A stretch of 64,000 bases of DNA from an uncultured Actinomycetes bacterium. GTDB taxonomy: Bacteria; Actinomycetota; Acidimicrobiia; Acidimicrobiales; Acidimicrobilacustridaceae. The stretch lies in NCBI GenBank assembly GCA_937927725.1, contig CALBSE010000010.1, positions 1-64,000 of the forward strand. Direction: 5' to 3'. The position numbers were made by a program, and so were the translations under genes. The notes under the pieces are model-generated. The model was not told where the DNA came from and did no database searches. It saw nothing but the letters and a program-made list of their open reading frames with translations. Shown in pieces: positions 39,003 through 47,555 of this stretch; the stretch's first letter is position 1, and each line of letters opens with the position of its first letter.

Positions 39003-42000
39003 TTAGCGGGCGACGAAATACTTTGCCTGTGGGTGATGGCAGATAAGCGCTGAGGTGGTCTGCTCAGGCTGGTACTGGAAACCAGTGTCTTCGTTCACCT
39101 CGATGCCGATTCGGCCCGCATCGAGAATCTGAGCAACGCGCTCGTTGTCTTCGAGGTCAGGACACGCCGGGTAACCCCAGGAGTACCGACCGCCTCGATA
39201 CTGCTGGCGGAAGAGTCCGGCGAGTGACGGGCCGTCTCCGTCTGCGAAGCCCCAGTCTTCGCGCATGCGGCGATGCCAATACTCGGCCAATGCTTCGGCC
39301 ATTTCGACCCCGAGCCCATGCACCATGAGGTACTCCTGGTAGCGGTTCTCTTCGAAGAGCTTTGCCGCGACATCGCTTACCCGTTGACCCATCGTGACGA
39401 TATGGAACGCGGCGTAGTCGACTTCGCCGGAATCAATTGGGCGGAAGAAGTCGGCGATACACATGAAAGGTGCAGATTGCTGTCGCGGATAGTGGAACCG
39501 CGTGAGTTCCTCCGATTGAGTTGCGTCGGTCCAGACAACAAGATCGTCGCCGTCGCTATTGACCGCAAAGTAGCCGTAGACCACCTGCGGAATCAGCATG
39601 TCTGCAGCCTTGGCCTCGGCGAGCTGCGCACGAAGCATTGAGCGAATGCGGTTCTTGAATTCTTCGTCCGTTTCAGTGACACCGTCGTTCGTCTCGGGAC
39701 GGAACTGCCACTGATTGCGGAACAATGCGGTTTCATTGATGTAGGCGGCAATGTCGTCGATCGAGATTCCCTTGACGACCTTGGTGCCAAGGAACGGGGG
39801 AGTGAATACCTCGTTATCGGCCGCCACATCAGGAGAGCGCAAAGGAAGATTTTCGGCCGGGGTTACCTCTTTGGTTCCTGAACGAGCGGGCACAGTGCTT
39901 TCGCTAGGGACACGGCCCCAGTCGGCATCATCGGGTTCATTGCCGCGCTTGATGTCGCCGAGGCGATCCATGACGCGAAGGCCTTCGAACGCATCCTTGC
40001 CGTAGAACAAGCGACCTTCGTAGACCTCGCGAAGATCACGTTCGACGTAACTGCGGGTTAGCGCAGCGCCGCCGAGAAGTACCGGGATGTTCGAAAGATT
40101 GCGAGTGTTTAACTCTTCGAGGTTCTCGCGCATGATGAGCGTGGACTTCACAAGGAGGCCACTCATGCCGATTGCATCGGCCTTCACTTCGACGGCCTTC
40201 TCGATCATTTCGGCGATTGAAATCTTGATGCCGAGGTTGATGACCTCGTAGCCGTTGTTCGTGAGAATGATGTCGACAAGGTTCTTACCGATGTCGTGAA
40301 CATCGCCCTTCACGGTGGCTAGGACGATGCGTCCCTTTCCGCCATCGTCGGCCTTTTCCATGAACTGCTCAAGGTGGGCAACGGCAGTCTTCATGGTTTC
40401 GGCTGATTGCAGAACGAACGGAAGCTGCATTTCGCCGGTAGCAAAGAGGTCTCCAACGACCTTCATTCCCGCAAGCAATACATCGTTAATGATGAAAAGT
40501 GGTTCGAGCCCATCAGCTCGGGCGCGATCGAGATCTTCTTCAAGGCCTTCACGCTCGCCATCGATGATCCGTTGACTCAGGATTTTTTCGATGGTCCAGT
40601 CGCTGCGGTCTTCTCGCACGACCTCGGTTGCTTGAACATCGGCGAAGATGTCAAGAAGTTTCGTAAGTGGGTCGTAGCCCTCGCGTCGACGGTCGTAAAT
40701 AAGGTCGAGGCTGACTTCACGTTGCTCGTCGGGAATTTTGTTGAGCGGCATGATGCGGGCGGCATGAACGATCGCGGAATCGAGCCCGGCATTCACGCAC
40801 TCGGCGAGGAAAACCGAGTTGAGAACGTGACGAGCAGCGGGTTTGAGGCCGAAGGAGACGTTGGAAACGCCGAGTGTCGTGTTCACGCCAGGAAGTTCAG
40901 ACTTGATGCGCTTGATGGCTTCGATGGTGGCAATGGCATCGCCGCGCAGGTCGTCATCACCGGTTGAAAGCGGGAAAGTGAGCGCATCGAAAATGAGATC
41001 GCTGGGTTCGAGCCCGTAACGATTGACTGCGAGATCGTGGATGCGATGCGCAATGCGCAATTTCCATTCGATATCTCGGGCCTGACCTTCTTCGTCGATC
41101 AAGAGGCAGATAACGGCGGCGCCGTATTCGGCGGCCAACTTCATGACGCGATCGAGTCGGCTTCCTTCTGCTTCGCCATCTTCGAGGTTGGCGGAGTTGA
41201 GGATGGCACGGCCACCCAGCCATGCGAGACCTGCTTCCATGACCTCGGGTTCGGTTGAGTCAAGAACAAGCGGGACGCTGGACTGCGTGGCAAGGAGCTT
41301 TGCGAGATCGTCCATGTCGTTCGTGCCGTCGCGGCCGACATAGTCGACGCAGACATCAAGAACGTGAGCGCCTTCGCGCACCTGGTCCTTGGCCATCTGG
41401 ACACACGTGTCGAGATCGGCGTCAAGGAGTGCTTCACGGAACTTCTTCGAACCATTCGCATTCGTGCGCTCGCCGATGATCATGAACGAGGTGTCTTGTT
41501 CGAAAGGGACAAGCGAGTAGATCGAAGTGGCGCCCGGTTCGTGCATTGGGGCGCGCGGTGCGGGGGTGAGGTCCTTGCAACGTTCGACGACGGCGGCGAG
41601 ATGCTCGGGCGTTGTTCCGCAGCATCCGCCAATGATGTTGACGCCAAGTTCGGTGACGAAACGCTCATGGTGTTCGGCCAGACCCTCGGGGGAGAGGTCG
41701 TAATGCATGTGTCCATCGACGACGCTGGGAAGACCAGCGTTAGGGATGCAAGAAATAGGCATGCGGGCATGTGCGGCGAGATGTCGAAGGTGCTCGCCCA
41801 TTTCGACTGGTCCGGTCGCACAGTTGATGCCGATGACATCGGGATGAAGCGGATCGATGGCCGCAAGCGCCGCAGCAATTTCGGTTCCCGGCAGCATTCG
41901 GCCAGTGAGTTCCATCGTGACCTGCACCTGAAGCGGAAGTTCTTTGCCTTCCGCACGCATGGCGCGCCGGGCACCGTTCATGGCGGCCTTCACGGTGAGA

Positions 42001-42491
42001 AGGTCGAACATCGTTTCGATGATGAGGAGATCGACGCCGCCCTCAATGAGCGCGCGGCTTTGAGCCTCGTAGTGATCTCGGAGTTCGGCGTAACGGATCT
42101 GCCCCAGTGATGGAAAGCGCGTACCTGGACCGATCGAACCGGCAACCCAGCGGGGGCGGTCCGGGGTGGAGAAGTCGTTGGCCACGCCGCGAGCGAGGCG
42201 GGCGGCGGCCACATTGAGTTCATGAACGCGATCGGCGATGTCGTATTCGCCTAACGGGATGGCGAAAGCACCAAAGGTGTCGGTTTCGATGACATCGCAG
42301 CCGACCTCGAGGTAACGAGCATGGACATCGGCAATCACGTCTGGTCGGGTGACAACGAGGAGTTCGTTGCAGCCCTCGAGGTCGGGGCCGCCAAAGTCGT
42401 CGGCGGTGACACCGCTGGTCTGAATACACGTGCCCATACCGCCGTCGAAAATGACGACACGTTCATGGATTGCTTCAAGAAAAGTGCTCAC
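39003..42491 (-). CDS. metH: Cobalamin-dependent methionine synthase
   Basis: Transfers methyl from methyl-tetrahydrofolate to homocysteine via methylcobalamin. The 1162 residues have the full set: homocysteine domain (about 1-310, DGGMGTCIQ, NCATGP and zinc Cys pair in GGCCGTTPEH), pterin domain (about 340-600, MIIGERTNANGSKKF), cobalamin cap and binding domain (about 640-870, DVHDIG with the lower-ligand His, SGLL, LLGGAAL), and an AdoMet reactivation domain (about 900-1162, with GRYSWGYPACPD). The GTG at 42491 is chosen because AGGAG lies 8 bases upstream and the conserved N-terminus starts there. Divergent from the PduO gene. Confidence 0.97.
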   Translation of the reverse strand: MSTFLEAIHERVVIFDGGMGTCIQTSGVTADDFGGPDLEGCNELLVVTRPDVIADVHARYLEVGCDVIETDTFGAFAIPLGEYDIADRVHELNVAAARLARGVANDFSTPDRPRWVAGSIGPGTRFPSLGQIRYAELRDHYEAQSRALIEGGVDLLIIETMFDLLTVKAAMNGARRAMRAEGKELPLQVQVTMELTGRMLPGTEIAAALAAIDPLHPDVIGINCATGPVEMGEHLRHLAAHARMPISCIPNAGLPSVVDGHMHYDLSPEGLAEHHERFVTELGVNIIGGCCGTTPEHLAAVVERCKDLTPAPRAPMHEPGATSIYSLVPFEQDTSFMIIGERTNANGSKKFREALLDADLDTCVQMAKDQVREGAHVLDVCVDYVGRDGTNDMDDLAKLLATQSSVPLVLDSTEPEVMEAGLAWLGGRAILNSANLEDGEAEGSRLDRVMKLAAEYGAAVICLLIDEEGQARDIEWKLRIAHRIHDLAVNRYGLEPSDLIFDALTFPLSTGDDDLRGDAIATIEAIKRIKSELPGVNTTLGVSNVSFGLKPAARHVLNSVFLAECVNAGLDSAIVHAARIMPLNKIPDEQREVSLDLIYDRRREGYDPLTKLLDIFADVQATEVVREDRSDWTIEKILSQRIIDGEREGLEEDLDRARADGLEPLFIINDVLLAGMKVVGDLFATGEMQLPFVLQSAETMKTAVAHLEQFMEKADDGGKGRIVLATVKGDVHDIGKNLVDIILTNNGYEVINLGIKISIAEMIEKAVEVKADAIGMSGLLVKSTLIMRENLEELNTRNLSNIPVLLGGAALTRSYVERDLREVYEGRLFYGKDAFEGLRVMDRLGDIKRGNEPDDADWGRVPSESTVPARSGTKEVTPAENLPLRSPDVAADNEVFTPPFLGTKVVKGISIDDIAAYINETALFRNQWQFRPETNDGVTETDEEFKNRIRSMLRAQLAEAKAADMLIPQVVYGYFAVNSDGDDLVVWTDATQSEELTRFHYPRQQSAPFMCIADFFRPIDSGEVDYAAFHIVTMGQRVSDVAAKLFEENRYQEYLMVHGLGVEMAEALAEYWHRRMREDWGFADGDGPSLAGLFRQQYRGGRYSWGYPACPDLEDNERVAQILDAGRIGIEVNEDTGFQYQPEQTTSALICHHPQAKYFVAR

Positions 42492-42656
42492 CGTGGATCT
42501 CCTGGCGATGGTCCGGGCGCGGAACGAGGATCGGATGTGATCTCGCCGCAAGCCGGGGCATCTCGCCCTACCCATCAGGTCAGCTTCGGCTCCCACACGG
42601 TAGCAGAGAGGTGTTCGAATCCCATGTTGGAGGCGTGGTCTGTACCTTGCGGCCTC

Positions 42657-42662
42657 TAGGCT
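42657..42662 (+). promoter_or_regulatory. -10-like TAGGCT, leaderless start at 42670
   Basis: TAGGCT, 7 bases, then GTG at 42670. The 178-base divergent gap towards metH holds no other recognisable element; it lacks the conserved cores of known cobalamin and SAM riboswitches. Confidence 0.55.
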
Positions 42663-42669
42663 CGTCGAC

Positions 42670-43206
42670 GTGAAGATCTACACGCGCAAAGGCGACGACG
42701 GCACCACAGGACTCCTCTACGGAGGTCGAGTGGCAAAAGATTCCGCAGCGCCCACTGCGTACGGCACGGTCGATGAACTTCAGTCGTTCATCGGACTGGC
42801 TCGAGCGGAGTCCGATGCCGAACTGGGCGACATCCTCGTGCACCTCGAACGAGACCTTTGGGTTGTTATGGGCGAATTGGCTGCCGATCCGGGTAGTCGC
42901 GACAAACTCACCGCAGGCGCCACGTTGGTGACTGACGACATGATCACTCATCTCGAAGAACTGATCGACGCAACAAGCGCGAAATTCGATCCGCCCACTG
43001 AATTCGTCGTGCCCGGACAGAATCGCATTGGTGCACTGCTCGATGTGGCCCGCACAGTTGCCCGACGTGCCGAGCGCGACAGTCTCGCCGCTGCTGGTCC
43101 CGGCAGTGCGGTTGTTCCCTATTTGAATCGCCTTTCAGATTTGCTCTGGACTCTTGCTCGTTGGCAGGAAGGCACTTCGTTGCCGACTCGTTCCGTGCAG
43201 CCGTAG
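42670..43206 (+). CDS. pduO: Cob(I)yrinic acid a,c-diamide adenosyltransferase, PduO type
   Basis: Makes adenosylcobalamin from cob(I)alamin and ATP. The 178-residue trimer-type enzyme has the ATP loop YTRKGDDGTTGLLYGG, PGQNRIGALLDVARTVARRAER and the C-terminal YLNRLSDLLWTLARW, all PduO/MMAB hallmarks. GTG at 42670 with a -10 box 7 bases upstream. It is divergently arranged with metH, another cobalamin enzyme, though MetH uses methylcobalamin rather than this product. Confidence 0.95.
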   Translation: MKIYTRKGDDGTTGLLYGGRVAKDSAAPTAYGTVDELQSFIGLARAESDAELGDILVHLERDLWVVMGELAADPGSRDKLTAGATLVTDDMITHLEELIDATSAKFDPPTEFVVPGQNRIGALLDVARTVARRAERDSLAAAGPGSAVVPYLNRLSDLLWTLARWQEGTSLPTRSVQP

Positions 43207-43242
43207 TTCTTCCGTTCGTCGATTCCCAACTGCGAGGTCGTC

Positions 43243-44715
43243 ATGTCGCTGAAAATTTCTCCCGCTCGATCACTCCCGGCTGCCGTCGATGTTGTCATCG
43301 TGGCGGTTGCATCCGACAAATGTTCTGATCGAGCCCTCAAAGCACGCAAACTCCCGTCCGCGGCATTGAGCGCTCAGGGTTTCTCTGGTGCTGCCGATCA
43401 GATCGCGTTTGTGTCCGATGCGAACGGCCGATCGGTCATCGCCATTGGGGTTGGTGCGTCGAAATCAGTTGACGACAATCGCCTTCGTCGTCTCGGGGCA
43501 CAGGCAGTGCGGGCTGGTTCTCGTTCGAAGCGGGTGGGTGTCGACGTACTTGATCTCATCGAAGGACGCAGCGGCGCGGAAAAGGCGAGCGGGGTTCGTG
43601 CGCTCGCTGAAGGGCTTGTTCTCGGTTCCTACCGCTTTACCGAATACCGGTCCGACCCCAAGCCCGTCGCTCTCACTGCAGTGACTGTTGCTGGCGTGAC
43701 GGGAAAGGCTTTGACCGATGCCTTTGGGCAGGGTCTGAAGATTGGCGAAGCACAGAATTTCGCTCGAGATCTTGTAAATCGTCCTGGTGGCGACCTCACT
43801 CCTGCGGCGCTTGCACACGAAGCCGTCAAGCTTGCTCGCCGTGAGCGCCTCACGATCGAAGTTCTCAACCTTGCCCAGATTCGCCGTCAGAAATTGGGTG
43901 GCCTCCTCGGTGTCAATCGTGGGTCCACTCATGAACCCCGATTCGTGAAGATCACTTATACGCCTCGTGCTCCGAAGGGAACACTTGCGCTCGTCGGTAA
44001 AGGCATCACGTTCGATTCCGGCGGTCTTTCAATTAAGACCGGCGAGGGAATGATGACCATGAAGATGGATATGGGCGGTGCTGCTGCAGTACTTGGTTGT
44101 TTCGCGGCGATTCGAGCAGTCGCTCCCACGTGCAAGGTCGTCGGCTACATGCCCATGACCGACAACATGAGTAACGGCGATGCAACTCGACCTGGCGATG
44201 TCCTCACCATTCGAAATGGCACCACAGTCGAAGTGCTCAACACCGACGCTGAAGGTCGCCTCATCCTCGCCGATGCACTCTCGCTGGCCACCGAAGATGC
44301 GCCCGACGCGATTGTCGATCTTGCAACGCTCACTGGTGCGGTCGAAATCGCACTCGGTGGACGTATTGCCGCAGTGATGTCGAATAACGACACCTGGCTT
44401 GATGACGTGGAGTCCGCCGCCGAGTCGGCTGGTGAGCGTATGTGGGCGCTTCCGTTACCCGCCGATTACCGACCGTTCCTCGACTCAGATGTCGCTGACT
44501 TGCGCAATATTTCGAAGTCTCGCGGTGGCGGCACAATCACCGCTGGTCTGTTCCTGCAGGAATTTGTCGGTGAGAACATCCCGTGGGCGCATATCGACAT
44601 CGCAGGCACCGCATGGTCCGAAGCTGACGATGCCGAAACCACCAAGGGCGGTACGGGTTACGGCGTGCGCACATTGCTTGAGTTGGCCCGAACCTTTACG
44701 CAGCGTCGTCGCTAA
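43243..44715 (+). CDS. pepA: Leucyl aminopeptidase (M17)
   Basis: Dizinc exopeptidase of 490 residues. Catalytic domain signatures: LVGKGITFDSGGLSIKT (metal and Lys ligands), MKMDMGGAAAVLG, NTDAEGRLILADAL (M17 signature), DLATLTGAVEIALG and AGTAWSE. The N-terminal macro-like domain occupies about 1-170. GAGG about 6 bases before the ATG. The stop lies inside the convergent gene at 44696-45352, overlapping by 20 bases. Confidence 0.97.
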   Translation: MSLKISPARSLPAAVDVVIVAVASDKCSDRALKARKLPSAALSAQGFSGAADQIAFVSDANGRSVIAIGVGASKSVDDNRLRRLGAQAVRAGSRSKRVGVDVLDLIEGRSGAEKASGVRALAEGLVLGSYRFTEYRSDPKPVALTAVTVAGVTGKALTDAFGQGLKIGEAQNFARDLVNRPGGDLTPAALAHEAVKLARRERLTIEVLNLAQIRRQKLGGLLGVNRGSTHEPRFVKITYTPRAPKGTLALVGKGITFDSGGLSIKTGEGMMTMKMDMGGAAAVLGCFAAIRAVAPTCKVVGYMPMTDNMSNGDATRPGDVLTIRNGTTVEVLNTDAEGRLILADALSLATEDAPDAIVDLATLTGAVEIALGGRIAAVMSNNDTWLDDVESAAESAGERMWALPLPADYRPFLDSDVADLRNISKSRGGGTITAGLFLQEFVGENIPWAHIDIAGTAWSEADDAETTKGGTGYGVRTLLELARTFTQRRR

Positions 44716-45352
44716 CTCGATCTCGCTTCGGCGAGGTCGTTTGTGGAAGCTCGCGGTGCGGGTTGTGGGCCAGTGCCCACCGAAGCGCATCGTGAGCAAT
44801 CGCTGGGTGGAATCGCCAACGATGGAGCTGTCGCTCAACGCTCTGGTTGTCTTCGCCAAGTTGCAGCATTGAAAGTGCGAGTGAACGAGCTCGCGTTTGC
44901 ATTTGATCAAACGATGGTGAAGTCGTTGGCCGACTGAGCCATTGCTCGTGTTCGGCGCGAAGTGAATCGGGGAGTCGTTCGGTTTGTGATCGAGTGAGGG
45001 GAGCGAGGCGTCGGCGCACGGAAATCGATGTTGTGCCGTGCATGCGGGCAGCGCCAAAGCGACAGCATCGGTCGAAGGTGCGCATGAGTGGAGCATTACG
45101 TCCACCTCGCATGCCCACGCCAAGAGACTGTGCGGTATCGACGAGATCAATTTCGAAGCCCTCAGGGTTGTGGTCGAGACCATCGGCAAGTCGGCGAAGA
45201 AGCCACACCGAGGATGGCCCAAGAATCGGCAGCCAAAACTTTTCGACATAGGCCGACCGGGGATCGTGACCGAGTTGATCGATAACGGGGTCTGACCAGG
45301 TCTCGACGGCAAGTGTCGTTGCCGGTTGAACGGGATCGCTAGTGAGAGTCAC
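44696..45352 (-). CDS. Conserved actinobacterial protein of unknown function
   Basis: A 218-residue soluble protein. The N-terminal half has YVEKFWLPILGPSSVWLLRRLADGL followed by a helical VDLVDTAQSLGVG and RTFDRCCRFGAARM, which looks like a winged-helix-type arrangement of short helices, but no named family is certain. The C-terminal part (about 135-218) is Arg- and His-rich. GTG at 45352 with AGGAGG 5 bases upstream is a strong start. Its 3' end overlaps pepA on the other strand. A DNA-binding role is only a guess from the helical pattern. Confidence 0.75.
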   Translation of the reverse strand: MTLTSDPVQPATTLAVETWSDPVIDQLGHDPRSAYVEKFWLPILGPSSVWLLRRLADGLDHNPEGFEIDLVDTAQSLGVGMRGGRNAPLMRTFDRCCRFGAARMHGTTSISVRRRLAPLTRSQTERLPDSLRAEHEQWLSRPTTSPSFDQMQTRARSLALSMLQLGEDNQSVERQLHRWRFHPAIAHDALRWALAHNPHRELPQTTSPKRDRVSDDAA

Positions 45353-45479
45353 GGGTCCTCCTGAGAACGTCGCTACACATCACGACCTTTCATGATGTTT
45401 CGGTGACTGTCGTCGCAGGGCTCGCAAAGGTCAACGGGCCAGATGGACCGTTTGTCCAATGCTGCTGTGGGTGATCCAC

Positions 45480-45878
45480 TCAGGAGGAAGTGGAGTCGCT
45501 TCCGGTTTCGCCGTCGGCGATTGCGTCAATCGACTGCTCAAGCTCGGTCACGCGCAGCCGCAGAAGTGTGAGTTGTTCAGCAAGTTCGCGGGTGCGGTTT
45601 TCTGAGCGAGTGAGTTCATAGGAAAAGTGCACGACGATGAGCAGAAGGAGTGCGAGCCCAAGGAGAATGAGCAACGTGGGTTGATACCAAATGCCAAGGC
45701 GTTCCGCGGTCCAGTCGAGAAGACCTGGCACTGCTGCAATGACAACCATGACCGCACCGAGGCTGAGCCACAACAGCGAATACTTTGCTTTCAGGTGTCG
45801 GCGACGAACGAGAATAACGATGCCGACAATGGCGAGTGCCACGAGAATGGCAAGTGCGATGTGTGCTCGAAGGCTCAT
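45480..45878 (-). CDS. DUF2304 membrane protein
   Basis: A 132-residue protein with three hydrophobic helices (about 6-24, 34-52, 66-87), the charged loop RRRHLKAKYSLLWLSLG typical of DUF2304, and a C-terminal coiled coil (about 92-120). DUF2304 proteins are regularly encoded beside GT2 polyprenyl-phosphate glycosyltransferases and may anchor or assist them. Here the partner gene immediately precedes it with a 4-base overlap (start at 45878 inside the GT2 stop). Confidence 0.88.
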   Translation of the reverse strand: MSLRAHIALAILVALAIVGIVILVRRRHLKAKYSLLWLSLGAVMVVIAAVPGLLDWTAERLGIWYQPTLLILLGLALLLLIVVHFSYELTRSENRTRELAEQLTLLRLRVTELEQSIDAIADGETGSDSTSS

Positions 45879-46612
45879 GACGTTGCTGCCTTTGGAGCAC
45901 GGGTGCGGCGAGGTGTGTTTGCTAGCGACACGAGAACACGCAGGTAGTGGTAGACGAGTCGGAAGCGCCGGTTCGAGGCTTGACCGCCGGCGCGTTCGCG
46001 CATCGTGACAGGAACTTCGCGAACATCAAAACCGGCTCGGCAGGCAAGGACGAGTGCTTCGGCGGAGTCCATATATTCGATTGGATAGTCGGTTGCGAAC
46101 ATCTCAAGCATTTCGGAATCGAAGGCGCGAAATCCCGACGAAGTGTCGGTGAACTTCTGGCCAGCAAGATGTTCAATCGACCAACGCAGGATTCCCATGG
46201 CGAAGCCGCGACTGCGACCGACGTGGTAGTCGCCAACACCAGCGAATCGAGAACCGATCACCATGTCAGCGCCATCAGCAAGCGGCGCCAAGATTGCAGA
46301 GATTTGCGACGCATCATGCTGGCCGTCGGCATCGAACTGAATGGCTCGTCCGTACCCTCGCTCAACAGCAAATCGGAAACCAGTGCGAAGCGCGCCGCCG
46401 ATACCAAGGTTGAACGGAAGGCGAAGACAGATGACGCCATTTGCCTCGGCGAGGTCGGCGGTGTCGTCTTTCGAACCGTCGTCGACAACCACGACGTCGA
46501 AGTCGGGGACAGTGCGTTTCAATTCGGCAAGGGTCGACGGAAGGGTCTCGTGTTCATTGAACGCGGGAATGATGATGAGAACCTTGCTGTGATTGTCGGC
46601 CCTGTCCTGCAT
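45875..46612 (-). CDS. GT2 glycosyltransferase, polyprenyl-phosphate (DPM1-like) type
   Basis: A 245-residue soluble GT2 enzyme. Motifs: VLIIIPAFNEHETLPSTL, VVVVDDGSKDDT, the DxD-containing IQFDADGQHD, SRFAGVGDYHVGRSRGF, TDTSSGFRAFD. There is no C-terminal membrane domain, matching the DUF2304-associated subgroup. Probably transfers a sugar to polyprenyl phosphate for wall or protein glycosylation; the sugar is unknown. The ATG at 46612 is chosen because a minus-strand TAGCCT lies 8 bases upstream; the frame also extends upstream without similarity. Confidence 0.88.
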   Translation of the reverse strand: MQDRADNHSKVLIIIPAFNEHETLPSTLAELKRTVPDFDVVVVDDGSKDDTADLAEANGVICLRLPFNLGIGGALRTGFRFAVERGYGRAIQFDADGQHDASQISAILAPLADGADMVIGSRFAGVGDYHVGRSRGFAMGILRWSIEHLAGQKFTDTSSGFRAFDSEMLEMFATDYPIEYMDSAEALVLACRAGFDVREVPVTMRERAGGQASNRRFRLVYHYLRVLVSLANTPRRTRAPKAATS

Positions 46613-46620
46613 TGAACGGC

Positions 46621-46626
46621 AGGCTA
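46621..46626 (-). promoter_or_regulatory. -10-like TAGCCT (minus strand) for the GT2 gene
   Basis: Minus-strand TAGCCT, 8 bases, then ATG at 46612. It lies in the 76-base divergent gap with the sirtuin gene. Confidence 0.5.
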
Positions 46627-46688
46627 CTCCAGTCCGTTTTCTTGCCTCGGCTCTCTTCCCAATGTTGGTTGTGGGCCACAATTGAGAC

Positions 46689-47459
46689 ATGGCTGGCATC
46701 CCAGACGAGGTCGACCCGCAAGCGTTGGACGCCGCTCGTCGCGTGCTGCAGGAAGCATCTTCGGTTGCAGTGCTCACAGGGGCGGGGATCAGCACCGACT
46801 CTGGCATCCCTGATTTCCGCGGGCCCAACGGCGTGTGGACTCGCAATCCCGAGGCCGAAAAGCGATCAACGATCCAGCACTATCTCGCCGACCCTCAGGT
46901 CCGACGAGATGCATGGCAGATCAGGCTCGAATCGGACATGTTCACCGCGTCGCCGAATGATGGTCATCGGGCGCTGGTTGAGCTTGAACGTTCAGGACGA
47001 CTCCACACATTGGTAACGCAGAACATCGACGGTCTTCATGTCATCGCTGGTAGCTCACCCGACCGCGTGGTCGAGATCCACGGCACGGTGCATCGATGGG
47101 AATGTGTCGATTGCGGAGCGCGTGGTCCCATGGACGAAGCACTTGAGCGTGTACGAGCGGGGGAGCCCGATCCGTCGTGTCTGATCTGCGGTGGGATCGT
47201 GAAATCGGCGACGATCATGTTTGGTCAATCACTCGTCGCCGCCGATCTGATGCGAGCGGAAATCGCGGCAACCGAGGCTGATGTACTTCTTGCTGTTGGC
47301 ACCAGTCTCACGGTGTACCCGATTGCCGCAATGGTGCAGATCGCCTTGGAGGCGGGGCGAGCGGTGGTCATTGTGAATGCCCAGTCGACGCCGTTCGACC
47401 CGCAGGCGACGGTGGTGGTCCAGGGTTCGGCATCGGAGATTCTCCCGGCAATTCTCTAG
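46689..47459 (+). CDS. cobB: NAD-dependent protein deacylase, sirtuin (CobB type)
   Basis: A 256-residue Sir2 enzyme: GAGISTDSGIPDFRG (NAD), TQNIDGLHV, the catalytic His in IHGTV, a zinc site made by CVDC and CLIC, and the VGTSLTVYP strand. It removes acyl groups from Lys, consuming NAD. The zinc loop spacing is normal. ATG at 46689; no strong ribosome site. Whether it prefers acetyl or succinyl groups cannot be told: the Tyr of the Tyr-x2-Arg desuccinylase signature is not seen, as the corresponding stretch is WQIR. Confidence 0.95.
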   Translation: MAGIPDEVDPQALDAARRVLQEASSVAVLTGAGISTDSGIPDFRGPNGVWTRNPEAEKRSTIQHYLADPQVRRDAWQIRLESDMFTASPNDGHRALVELERSGRLHTLVTQNIDGLHVIAGSSPDRVVEIHGTVHRWECVDCGARGPMDEALERVRAGEPDPSCLICGGIVKSATIMFGQSLVAADLMRAEIAATEADVLLAVGTSLTVYPIAAMVQIALEAGRAVVIVNAQSTPFDPQATVVVQGSASEILPAIL

Positions 47460-47511
47460 GTCAATTGCTGGAGGTGGCAGAAAGCCGACCTAATCGGTAG
47501 GGTTTTCCTCC

Positions 47512-47530
47512 CGAGCGAGCACTTCGCTCG
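47512..47530 (+). other. Leader hairpin before the rhodanese-ThiF gene
   Basis: Perfect 7-bp stem CGAGCGA / TCGCTCG with a 5-base loop, 25 bases before the ATG at 47556. A TAGGGT box at 47498-47503 would put the hairpin at the very 5' end of the mRNA, where it could stabilise the transcript. No T-run follows, so it is not a typical terminator. Confidence 0.45.
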
Positions 47531-47555
47531 ATCCCCCAAGCACTAGAGGCAGACG

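Noticed and set aside
42611..42632. TTCGAAT with flanking G/C, resembling a tRNA T-arm
   Set aside because: The bases on either side cannot form a 5-bp T stem on either strand, and no acceptor or anticodon arm can be drawn around it.
42492..42669. CCCCGGCTTGC on the metH leader strand, resembling part of a SAM-IV riboswitch
   Set aside because: The other invariant parts (GGCAACCCTCC-type core and closing stem) are missing, so the match is a short chance similarity.
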